DNA of 64,000 nucleotides, from the NCBI GenBank assembly GCA_016712175.1, contig JADJRQ010000004.1, positions 124,001-188,000 of the forward strand, written 5' to 3'. A program made the position numbers and the translations under genes. Under the pieces are notes generated by a model. That model worked only from the letters and a program-made list of their open reading frames with translations, had not been told where the DNA came from and did no database searches. This DNA is from Solirubrobacterales bacterium (GTDB taxonomy: Bacteria > Actinomycetota > Thermoleophilia > Solirubrobacterales > 70-9). Shown here in pieces: positions 42,942 through 50,994 of this stretch. Position 1 is the first letter of the stretch. Every line of letters starts with the position of its first letter.

Positions 42942-43109
42942 TTAGTAGCTTGTGTAGTACCAGATGAGTCGTATAGCTATAACCAGCAATGCGATAACGA
43001 CAGCGGGCCACAAAGCGACCGCGAACAGTTGGCAAAGAAGCGGCACCAATACCGACAGAGCAAGCACCCCGAGAAAGAGTGCCCCGGCTGCTTTCCAGAG
43101 GTTGTTCAC
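42942..43109 (-). CDS. Small two-segment membrane protein
   Basis: A 55-aa protein starting GTG at 43109: NNLWKAAGALFLGVLALSVLV, then LLCQLFAVALWPAVVIALLV and a short IWYYTSY tail. Almost the whole chain is hydrophobic, likely two membrane spans. It overlaps the stop of the VWA-like lipoprotein gene by 4 nt (coupled). Small membrane proteins of this sort often accompany conjugation ATPases, but no family is recognised. Confidence 0.55.
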   Translation of the reverse strand: MNNLWKAAGALFLGVLALSVLVPLLCQLFAVALWPAVVIALLVIAIRLIWYYTSY

Positions 43110-43876
43110 CGGCCACCACCCCCGACCACGAGATCGGCAGGGAGGTCCTTGGTGATCGACACCTGGCCCTCGGCCTTGGTGACGAGACGGGTGAAGAGCT
43201 CGACGCCACTCCGGGCAGCTTTGGAGCTTCCGGCGTCGAGGCCATAGCCGACGATGAACACCTGAACTCCCTGGAGCCCGTCGCCGAGGCGGGGCAACCA
43301 CCGCTTCACGGTCTGCTTGATATCGGCATGGCTCGCAGCGGCAAGGCGTATGCCGTCAGCCTCGAAGGTAATGAGGTCGGTGACGAGAATCGCCCGGCCA
43401 ACATTGGGTGTCTTGGCTGCTACTTCCAGCGCCTCAAGCTGCCCAGAGCCAGCTACCCGATTTTCGGTAATGGCGATAGCTTGCTCGATTTTCTTGACCG
43501 TGCCCATCGCCCTGGCCTCAGTGAACCTGGAGGCCACCTGATCATTCGCCCTGACCGAATCCGGCAGGTTCCCAAAATCCACCTTTGGGCTCCAGATCAG
43601 CGTTCTGAGCGGCGAGCCGTCGAAGCAGCCATGCCAAAGCGTCCTGCCCCGCGTCGCAGAGTCGCTGACCACCGTCTTGATGGTGCCGATGAACTCGTCG
43701 AGCTTGCCTTTGAAGCTGCCGGAGCAGTCCGGCATCAACAGGTCAACTGGTTTGGTCTGAAGCTGCCGGTCGGCCTTGGTAACCGTGGATTGCTCGGTGC
43801 CGCCGCAGCCGGCGAACACGACGGCCATCGCCACCATTGTGATCAGCAGCATCTTCTTGAACGTGAACCAGATCAT
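43106..43876 (-). CDS. VWA-like lipoprotein
   Basis: About 256 aa. The signal peptide ends in lipobox VVFAGC, so the protein should be anchored outside the membrane. The mature part opens with KPVDLLMPDCSGSFKGKLDE, where DCSGS resembles the DxSxS metal-ion site of von Willebrand A domains. Later strands (GRAILVTDLITFEADGIRLA, QGVQVFIVGYGLDAG) also fit that fold. It may mediate adhesion or partner contact during transfer. ATG at 43876 follows GGGAGA. Confidence 0.65.
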   Translation of the reverse strand: MIWFTFKKMLLITMVAMAVVFAGCGGTEQSTVTKADRQLQTKPVDLLMPDCSGSFKGKLDEFIGTIKTVVSDSATRGRTLWHGCFDGSPLRTLIWSPKVDFGNLPDSVRANDQVASRFTEARAMGTVKKIEQAIAITENRVAGSGQLEALEVAAKTPNVGRAILVTDLITFEADGIRLAAASHADIKQTVKRWLPRLGDGLQGVQVFIVGYGLDAGSSKAARSGVELFTRLVTKAEGQVSITKDLPADLVVGGGGR

Positions 43877-43890
43877 CTTCGTCTCCCTTG

Positions 43891-45243
43891 TCATGAGAAC
43901 CACCGGCGCACGGAACGCCCACCGGTCTTGTCGTTTTGGGTGGGCGGGTTGGTGAGGGACTGCTCGGAGACATCCCTGGAGGGACGTCGACGGACCTTGG
44001 AACCACGCCGTTCCTCGTCGCCCATTGCGGCACGGCGCACCTGGCCGTTTTCATAGATCCGGTCGGTCGCCACGAAGGTGGTCTTGAACTGCCCCTTGAT
44101 CGCCTGACCGAGCGCATCCTCAGCACCCAGACGCAGCGCCAGCGCACTTTTTAGACCCTCGTTTTCGGCTTCTGCCTCACGGGCATCCACTGAGATCTGA
44201 TGAACGGACAGCCTGGCCTGGCGAACCTGATCTCGGACCCGTTCAACTTTGGTTGTGGCCTGTTCACGGTCCACCTCCGCCCGGTCCTTGGTTTTCTCGG
44301 CATCGGCGACCTTTCGGTCGGCGTCACGTCCCGGCTGGCCGAGCACCCAAAGTGCAACTGCCAGCACGGCACTGATCGAACTGCCGATTTGCAAAGGTGC
44401 CATCCAGAGGCTGCTGACGAACAGGTTCAGCTCACCCGACTCGTTGCCGGCGGCGATCTCGGAGAGCCCCTGATTCATCGCAGCCGTCCCCGCCTCACGA
44501 AACACTGCCAAGCAAACAAAGGCTGCTAGGAGCGCCCCGAAGCCGAAGGCTAAAGCACCGGCCGCCGCCTTCAGACGCTGACCGGACGGCAACTTGCGGG
44601 CAATCCAGCCCGCCAGCGTCCCAAAGGTCACGTGGATACCAGCTATGGCTGCGGGCGCGAGCGCACTGGTAAGCCACACCGAGGCCGACCCGGCCCCGCT
44701 GTGTTCGAGCGCCGAATGGAGCAGGGCACAGTCGAAGGCAACCGCGCCACCCTCAATGAAAAGCAACGTCCACTTGCTCTTGATCAAGCCCCGTTCGGTG
44801 AGCGAGAGCAGGTCACGCTCGGCCACGGCGGCGTCGAACTTGTCGGCTGCCACCACCTCAGCGGCCTCGGCATCATCCTCCCTGCCGACCAGCAGCGGAA
44901 TCTGATCGCGGATTGAATCCGCCTGGGCCTCGGCCTGAGCTTTCCGCTCGGTGCCGGGGCAACCAGCCCGACGGGCCGGAACGCTCTGCCTGGCTGCTAC
45001 CTCAGCAGCCAGATGCTTGCGAACCCCGACCCCTCCATCGATGTAGATGAAAGGGCCGCTGTCATCGGCGAGCGCCTCTTCAGATGGCACCCGAGCTGCA
45101 CCATAGGTCTCGCCTTGTCCCTTGCCCCACGCGACGAACTCGGCCGGAACCTCGTACCCAACACCCGGACCAACCCGGTTCTCCAACAGGCCGATGTCCG
45201 TGTTGGCCCAGTGGGTCCATTCGAGCTTCTCAGAGACGCCCAT
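43891..45243 (-). CDS. Large membrane protein with coiled coil
   Basis: About 450 aa. The N-terminal 150 residues are soluble and Glu/Ala-rich. Four membrane segments follow (LLFIEGGAVAFDCALLHSAL, SALAPAAIAGIHVTFGTLAG, AAGALAFGFGALLAAFVCLA, LQIGSSISAVLAVALWVLG). A coiled coil comes next (VADAEKTKDRAEVDREQATT, KVERVRDQVRQARLSVHQ), then a basic tail (GSKVRRRPSRD). It could be a membrane scaffold of the transfer apparatus, but no family is recognised. ATG at 45243 overlaps the previous gene. Confidence 0.6.
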   Translation of the reverse strand: MGVSEKLEWTHWANTDIGLLENRVGPGVGYEVPAEFVAWGKGQGETYGAARVPSEEALADDSGPFIYIDGGVGVRKHLAAEVAARQSVPARRAGCPGTERKAQAEAQADSIRDQIPLLVGREDDAEAAEVVAADKFDAAVAERDLLSLTERGLIKSKWTLLFIEGGAVAFDCALLHSALEHSGAGSASVWLTSALAPAAIAGIHVTFGTLAGWIARKLPSGQRLKAAAGALAFGFGALLAAFVCLAVFREAGTAAMNQGLSEIAAGNESGELNLFVSSLWMAPLQIGSSISAVLAVALWVLGQPGRDADRKVADAEKTKDRAEVDREQATTKVERVRDQVRQARLSVHQISVDAREAEAENEGLKSALALRLGAEDALGQAIKGQFKTTFVATDRIYENGQVRRAAMGDEERRGSKVRRRPSRDVSEQSLTNPPTQNDKTGGRSVRRWFS

Positions 45244-45439
45244 GAGCAACTCCGGTCAATGTCGTGCCACGAGAGCCGAAGCGGTCCAACATCCACCTGA
45301 TATCCGCCTGGTGGCGACCGATACGTTCAGCGACGACGAGCATCGCTTGGTCTGGGCATAGCCCAAGGCTGGTCAGCTTCTCGATGTTCCGTTCTAGATA
45401 GCTGGCTACTTCCTGATTTGACAGAGGTGGACCGTGCAT
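45230..45439 (-). CDS. Small hypothetical protein
   Basis: A 69-aa helical protein beginning MHGPPLSNQEVASYLERNIE with QAMLVVAERIGRHQADIRWM in the middle, resembling small regulatory or helix-turn-helix-type proteins without a firm match. The ATG at 45439 is preferred over the upstream in-frame ATG for its AGGAGTGG site. It is the first gene of the minus-strand operon and is divergent from the membrane protein at 45596. Confidence 0.45.
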   Translation of the reverse strand: MHGPPLSNQEVASYLERNIEKLTSLGLCPDQAMLVVAERIGRHQADIRWMLDRFGSRGTTLTGVAHGRL

Positions 45440-45531
45440 GGCCACTCCTTCCGGGTCGCGAGTCAACGTGGAGCGCACCGCGATTCAGTGAGCTCCTGAC
45501 CCGAGACTCCCGGTCACGGCCATCTGCCAAA

Positions 45532-45592
45532 TGGCGATTACTTGGCGATTTGTGGCATAGCTCTACAAAACGGATTTGGCGTAGATTTGGCG
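45532..45592. repeat. Phased TGGCG direct repeats in a divergent promoter gap
   Basis: TGGCG occurs at 45532, 45543, 45577 and 45588, mostly within TTGGCG or GATTTGGCG. The members of each pair are spaced exactly 11 bp, and the pairs are 45 bp apart, which places them on one face of the helix. They could be iterons or operator sites of a DNA-binding protein. Confidence 0.45.
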
Positions 45593-45595
45593 CCG

Positions 45596-47543
45596 ATGGC
45601 ACCTCGAACGGATAAAGAGGAAACCCAGCTTCGGGAGGAGATCCGCAAGGAGCTGAACCAAATCCGACGGAAAGGCTTCCACGGATTCAGCGTTGAAAAG
45701 GACTGCCCAACGCTGGGTCAGCTGTGGAGTGAGCCCAAGCACGATCGAGCCAACGAAGCGGTCGTACGCGAACGCCTCTTGGTGCTCCTAGACCCCCACC
45801 CGAAGGATCCCAATCAGCGCAATCCCAAGAAGCTGATTGCGGGACGTGAGCGACTTGAAGATGGCGTTGCGAACCGAATCATCTTTGGTGAACCTTCGGC
45901 CTCGATCGCAATCCCTCGGGTAGGCAAGACCACTATTCCCGATGCCCTCAAGGCAGACGCGTCGGAAATCCTCGACACCTTCACACCGTCCAAGCTCGGC
46001 ATTGTGAAGCGCAACGAGTTCTTGGCAGACCTGCGAAACGAATCGGTTACCGCGATTGCGGGTCCTCGTCGGCCGGACGATGGAAGAGTTGGTCGCGTTC
46101 ACCTGCTGCTCGACAGACTGGCGGATCAGATCGTTGCCGACGCCCGCGCAACCGGCACCGAAGTCGCAGAGGATAGTGACCAAAGCCTGGTTTCCGACGA
46201 TTCTGATACTGAAACAGCATCCTCGCCGCAAGAGCCACGGTTGGCCGTTGGGGAGTCCGGCCGCAGATCAACCCATCGCTTTCGTCGTCTGGCGACGATA
46301 GGACTACCGATCGTCCTCGCCGCTGGCATCGTAGTCGTCATCATCGCCGGCAGCCGCGGGCACGGGCCGCTTGCCGATACACCAATCCGCAAGACTGACT
46401 GCCTCTCCCAGCTGGCCGCAAACTCGAGCGGCGGCGCGGGACAGATCGAAGGCGGAGACTTCGTGAGAGCAGCGACGGGCGAAGACTTCAGTGATCCAGT
46501 GACGGCCGATCCAAATTCTGAGGTTGTCGTCAGGCTCCGACTTTCGAATACCGGTCCCAGTCAAATTGACGCCGTCTGCGTTTCGGCGGGTTTACCCGAG
46601 ACTGCCACCGAATCCTCGTCTGTGTCAGTGAAGGTCGAATCGCTGCCCACCGTGGTTCCCAACAATACGACCGATACCACCTCAATCCAGACATACCCAG
46701 GTCAGCCCGTTTGTCTAGCGCTGGTACCAGGCAGCACCGAACTCTTGGATCGCAACGGAGCGGTCGTGGAATCCCTCCCAGATCAGATCCTAGACGGGGG
46801 CGTCCAAGTCGGACCAATCGACGTCCCGCTGAGTTCCACAACTTGTTCAGTTCAAGGTGAAGCTCCAGAAACACGAAGGTGGCACTGCCTGCGGCGACGG
46901 CTCTGCTCGGAAGCTCAAGATTCACCTCCCGTCAGACTCCAGCGCCCGACCGGTAAATCTAACCATGCGCGGCACCAACATCACGCACAATCCGGGCTGG
47001 GATTACGACGTATTGGCAGACGCCCGGGACAGACTCAAATTTTCCATGACCATACGTAATGTTTCAAATCGCAAGATCCGAAACCCGACCCTGCTAATCG
47101 CCTGTTCGTTTTCCTGCGCCAGTTCGTCGCAACCCCAAGTTTGGAGTGCCCTGGTCAGCCACGACCGCGTGCTCAATGTCTCCAACGCTGTGACGATTCA
47201 GGCCCAAAGTGGTGCGCTCCAAAAATTCAAGTTCGATGATGACCAGGGACTTCTAACCGTTGAAGGGTCTCACGAACTTGTTGGCGGACAGTACGAGAAT
47301 CTAGATCCTAGCCAATTCTCATTCGGTGACGACTACGACTACTATTCGAGCATAGTCGATGCTTTCCAAATTGAAGATCTTGCCCCACATAAAGCCCGAA
47401 CTTATAGATTCTATACAACTTGGGACATCAGGGGACACCGGCCAACTCTCGGAGGGCCTCTAGATTTTCGTCTCGGCGACGGAAAATGGCGACAAGCCTT
47501 ATATGTGAACCAGTCGGGTTGTGACCATAGGAGCCCTTCTTGA
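45596..47543 (+). CDS. Single-pass membrane protein with large exterior domain, frameshifted
   Basis: About 648 aa. Residues 1-225 are soluble (KEETQLREEIRKELNQIRRK, DALKADASEILDTFTPSKLG) and should be cytoplasmic. A single membrane span follows (LATIGLPIVLAAGIVVVIIA), then a beta-rich exterior part (SEVVVRLRLSNTGPSQIDAV, PVCLALVPGSTELLDRNGAV). Near 46850 the frame shifts into HEGGTACGDGSARKLKI and continues to 47543. Base composition is lower in GC than the flanks. I do not recognise the family; a related exterior domain recurs in the next gene. Confidence 0.55.
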
Positions 47544-47937
47544 CAATGTAGTCTCCAGTCGTCCCCTCACCGCTGATCTCAAAATCAGCTTTCATCCCAA
47601 GAGAGAATTCGGCACGGTGGGAGTCAAACTCAAGGCGCAGCTTGCGAATAGTCATGGCGACGAAGGACCTCAGCCCACGGGCCAAGGCACACTCCATAGT
47701 GCTGGAGCCGGCCCGATTGACCTTGCAGTGATACCTGGTACAACAGAGATTTGGGGCAAGTGTAGACCCGGAAGGTGCCTCAAAGGTGGCGATAGGATTC
47801 GACTTCCCGATGGCATCGCTGACGAGGGCATCACGGTTGGACCTCTTGGTGGCTACAAGCCACGTGACAAGAAGCACGGAACCCAGTTTACTCGCTATTT
47901 GACATTTGATGCTCAAGTAATACACCTTGACAACTAG
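47521..47937 (+). CDS. Hypothetical exterior-domain protein
   Basis: About 138 aa from GTG 47521, overlapping the previous gene by 23 nt. It contains IDLAVIPGTTEIWGKCRPGR and DEGITVGPLGG, matching in order CLALVPGSTELLDRNG and DGGVQVGPI of the upstream protein, so the two share a repeated domain. No signal peptide is seen, so it may instead be the C-terminal continuation of the upstream protein after another frame error. Confidence 0.4.
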   Translation: MTIGALLDNVVSSRPLTADLKISFHPKREFGTVGVKLKAQLANSHGDEGPQPTGQGTLHSAGAGPIDLAVIPGTTEIWGKCRPGRCLKGGDRIRLPDGIADEGITVGPLGGYKPRDKKHGTQFTRYLTFDAQVIHLDN

Positions 47938-47955
47938 TAGCGCAGCGCCCAACTA

Positions 47956-47984
47956 TTGACAATATACACATTCTAGTGTATATT
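47956..47984 (+). promoter_or_regulatory. Consensus promoter with overlapping palindromic operator
   Basis: TTGACA (47956-47961), a 17-nt spacer, then TATATT (47979-47984): an almost perfect sigma-70 promoter. The palindrome TATACAC-ATTCTA-GTGTATA (47963-47982) spans the spacer and -10, where a repressor would block it. It points to the gene at 48095. Confidence 0.72.
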
Positions 47985-48094
47985 TAGAGTATTGGCACCA
48001 TGATGTCATATCGGCTTCGGCGCCTAGTCACACCAATAGTGAGTGACTGAGCCCCGAGGCTGAAAGGCAGCCTCTTTGTACAAAGGAGGCCGAA

Positions 48095-48400
48095 ATGAGC
48101 CAAGCACCTACCATCCAGGAGTATGAGCCGCTCAGGGAGAGAACGTCAAAGGAACTCCTCCAATGCGGCTTTGCCCCCGGCTGGCCCGTAGTGGAGTTCT
48201 CAAGCGAAGACTTCGGCGCTTCGGACATCGCCCAAGCGATCTGTCCCGAGAACCCCGATGATCGGAGCAACCGCAGAGCGTTCACGGTGTCCTGCGAGCA
48301 GGAGACTGAGATGGCGACTATCACGTACCAGTTCGAGTTTATTCCTGAACTGATGCAGGTCGTCTGGGATGGTCATCTGTCCATTCCAGACGCTCGCTGA
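48095..48400 (+). CDS. Hypothetical protein
   Basis: A 101-aa acidic protein (SQAPTIQEYEPLRERTSKEL, FTVSCEQETEMATITYQFEF) without a signal peptide or known domain. It follows the strong promoter/operator at 47956 after a 110-nt leader that includes a small hairpin (AGTCAC..GTGACT-like near 48027). ATG at 48095 is preceded by AAAGGAGGC, a good ribosome site, so it is probably translated. Its role is unknown. Confidence 0.5.
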   Translation: MSQAPTIQEYEPLRERTSKELLQCGFAPGWPVVEFSSEDFGASDIAQAICPENPDDRSNRRAFTVSCEQETEMATITYQFEFIPELMQVVWDGHLSIPDAR

Positions 48401-48662
48401 ACTCACGGGCAACGTGCGCGATCAGGAAGAGGTTCCCGAACCCCAACGCTACGTGCGGGGACGTCTGGCAAACAGCCAAGCTCGCACCACCGACGCCAAG
48501 CCGTCTGACCAGGTTCATCTTCTGGCGAACGGTGGCACGACGACCGGGGACAGCATGTTCCAGATTGTTCCGTACTGGCTGGATCGCTCACCCCAAGAAG
48601 GGCTGTTCTATCTGCCCCGAGACAAGGCTCCAACCGAGCCCGTCCCAACCCCCATCCGCTAG
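48369..48662 (+). CDS. Hypothetical protein, low support
   Basis: A 97-aa frame overlapping the previous gene by 32 nt, with content such as QVHLLANGGTTTGDSMFQIV and a Pro-rich C-terminus. A terminator follows directly at 48666, which suggests the transcript covers it. There is no ribosome site of note and no family match. Confidence 0.35.
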   Translation: MVICPFQTLAELTGNVRDQEEVPEPQRYVRGRLANSQARTTDAKPSDQVHLLANGGTTTGDSMFQIVPYWLDRSPQEGLFYLPRDKAPTEPVPTPIR

Positions 48663-48665
48663 AGA

Positions 48666-48705
48666 GACCCCCGGTCCTCGTGGCTGGGGTTTTCTCTTTC
48701 TCTAA
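48666..48705 (+). terminator. Rho-independent terminator
   Basis: ACCCC..GGGGT stem followed by TTTCTCTTTCTCT, directly after the + strand genes at 48095-48662. Confidence 0.6.
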
Positions 48706-48828
48706 GAACCACAGGCCCACCCCAACCTGCCCCAACAGCCGTCAGCCAAACCACGAAACAGGCCGGAGCTAAAAATCGCGGCGCCGCTCGTGGCGGCCAG
48801 CGCTACTCGCGACGCGTCTACCACCTCC

Positions 48829-49769
48829 TTATTTAAACAGATTAAATGTATTATCTGTTCCGTTGGCACCCTTGTAGCGGAGAACCACAGCGCCTCCTGT
48901 CTTGCGGGGTGCCCTAATCCGCATAGTGACAGGCTTACCATTCAAACGTCGCGTGAGTTTACGCACACGTGGGGGCTGTTTTATGAGCACCTTAACTGTT
49001 TGAGTAACATTGGTCTGAACACGTAGAGTCAACTGCTTGCCTCGACGCACCACTGTCTTCACTCGAAGAAGTGGTGGATGATTTGTCTTCGGCTTACGAG
49101 GACAAATGGGGTATTTATTCCATGGAATCTCAACACCAGTCTGAAACGCATACCAGCCATCGAGATAATCCAAAGTCCAATAATTAGCAGCATATCCTGC
49201 GCCAATGCGATCACCATTTGGGTTCATTATGCCCTCACAGTGACCAACCCGACTTCCCAGCCACGCACGGACTACTTCCCAAGGAGTCGATGATATCGCA
49301 ATCAGCTCATTGGTTGCTTTTGTGTCGTAGATGTATTTTTCTGGAAGATCATAACCTGGCCAGCCAGAGGCTTCGGGATCGTAAATCTCTTGTGGAAAAC
49401 CGGCTGAAATCATACGATCTTTGGGCCCCTGACCATATGGAGCAGGCGATGGCGCAGTATGACTGACATAGCCACGCTTTGCCATATCCACCCTGTCTCG
49501 TTGCGCAGCGAGTTCAGAACGAGAATCGACCGAGTAAGGTCGAATTCCTTCTATGGCTCTTTCTGCGTTGATAATGCTCAATACACTGCAGCACGTTTCT
49601 GCGCCAAGGTACGAGCATTATGCGCGTAAGCGCACTGTTTCCCTCCTGCAGCTTGCGATGCAAGAGGGAAAGCCATCATAACTACAGCAAAAACCATAAG
49701 CGCCACTGCAAGGGTGGCGATCATGACCAGGAACCTCTGTGTATTCCTGATGTGTGTCGCGAGCATCAT
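48829..49769 (-). pseudogene. CAP-domain secreted protein, frameshifted
   Basis: It starts with a signal peptide (FLVMIATLAVALMVFAVVMM) and QCAYAHNARTLAQKRAAVY, which hits a stop at about 49578. A one-base shift restores SIINAERAIEGIRPYSVDSR and SELAAQRDRVDMAKRGYVSH, the start of a CAP/SCP-PR1 domain as in the intact neighbour at 50995. The C-terminal part (VKTVVRRGKQLTLRVQTNVT) is a beta domain also found there. CAP proteins are secreted and of unknown function in bacteria. Whether the break is real or a base-call error is unclear, as this region is low in GC and duplicated. Confidence 0.65.
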
Positions 49770-49850
49770 ACTTGTATATGAGCGAGCGACGCCGCGATTG
49801 CGGAAAGTGTACTAACCATTAAACGAGATCGTGATTGCGCTGTTGAAAAG

Positions 49851-50405
49851 CTACTCGCCACGACCACAGAAATAACGACCGTCCATGACCGCATACATCC
49901 CAGAAAACATTGAGCTGGTGTTAGGGCTCGAAGAAGGTCCAAGTATCGGACCAGTCTTCTGAGCCTTTACATACAGTCCCTCCGTTCGCTTCGCAAGTCG
50001 CTTCGCTTTTGCTGATTTGCCCATGCCATACGCCGCAACTGCCTGCGCGTAGCGGGCAATCCAGCGGCTGACTCCTTGGTTCCACTGAATGTTGATCTTC
50101 AGCTTGGGGATCTGCTTTTGGATCCGATTTAGCCGCTTGTTCGCACGGCGAATCTTCGCCTTGCTGCAGCTCTTCAGATCCTTGCGAATCGGCAAGAACT
50201 TCTTCTTGAAATTCTTCTGGAACTTGGCATTACCAGCCTTGCTGACTTGTGCCTACTGCTTGGCAGTTGCCTGACCAATGTCGCTCACCAGAGCGAACAT
50301 CGCGACAATCGCGAACCCTGCTATGAAAGCCATGATGCGTCGCGAAGCGAGCATTGGTCGCTGAGCGACGCCGCGATTTTCTCCGGCATCCATCTGAAGT
50401 CTCAT
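49851..50405 (-). pseudogene. Secreted Lys-rich helical protein with in-frame stop
   Basis: It starts MRLQMDAGENRGVAQRPMLA at 50405 with a hydrophobic signal (IMAFIAGFAIVAMFALVSD), then a TAG codon near 50253 (after QATAKQ), and continues in the same frame: QVSKAGNAKFQKNFKKKFL and SCSKAKIRRANKRLNRIQKQ. The second part is strongly basic and coiled, with two or three cysteines. The leader shares a 32-nt identical stretch with the CAP gene at 50995. The stop may be a true nonsense mutation or a sequence error. Confidence 0.5.
50342..50373 (-). repeat. 32-nt leader duplicated at 51831-51862
   Basis: Identical at both sites (GCGAAGCGAGCATTGGTCGC followed by TGAGCGACGCCG), encoding GVAQRPMLAS of the two signal-peptide leaders. 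A shorter version, GAGCGACGCCGCGATT, occurs near 49783. Confidence 0.7.
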
Positions 50406-50612
50406 CCAATGCTCCCAGTCGGGTCGTCCTGATCCAAGTCTGATCATGAACGCTACAGGGTTTCGATCCGGCGTAAACGAGCTGGGCACCTTGCAAGTCG
50501 TCCCGGGGCGGCCTAGAGCTGCGCATCGTGATTCGACTCGAGCGGATAGCACCATGGATCAATTGCTTAAGTTTCGACACATGAGTCGCTGAACCTGAAA
50601 GGCTGAGGCACC

Positions 50613-50909
50613 ATGAGTCAACGGAATGACGAAGTGCCCGCCGTGAGCGTGCCTTGGCAGTGGCTTGCCGAGTTGGCGATGCACCCACTACAGCCGCGCG
50701 TCTATCGCGCCATCCTCGATGGAGGGCCGACGAGTCCCGCTGACCTATCCATGGAACTCGATGAGCCGCTGGCTACCGTCAGCTACCACGTCACCAAACT
50801 CGCCGACCAAGGCCTCCTTGAACTAGATCGAACGGTTCCCATTCGCGGGGCCGTGAAGCACTTCTATCGCGTGGCGTCAACGCCGGATCGGTACCGGTCG
50901 ACGAGTTGA
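50613..50909 (+). CDS. ArsR-like winged-helix regulator
   Basis: A 98-aa protein: WLAELAMHPLQPRVYRAILD, then GPTSPADLSMELDEPLATVS with YHVTKLADQGLLELDRTVPI as the recognition helix and wing. The size and order match lone ArsR-type winged-helix domains. No metal-binding cysteines are present, so it is probably not a metal sensor. It lies between two CAP-type gene copies in divergent orientation and may control them. Confidence 0.65.
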   Translation: MSQRNDEVPAVSVPWQWLAELAMHPLQPRVYRAILDGGPTSPADLSMELDEPLATVSYHVTKLADQGLLELDRTVPIRGAVKHFYRVASTPDRYRSTS

Positions 50910-50994
50910 GATTCAGGATCGCTAGATCAGACAGGCTGCGGCAGAATTCCGCCCTTCATGGATCCGGTAGACGAAGGCTCCCTATACCACCTCC

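Noticed and set aside
41694..43247. 517-aa + strand frame over the conjugation ATPase
   Set aside because: Arg/Ser-rich shadow product; the minus strand has Walker motifs and coupled starts.
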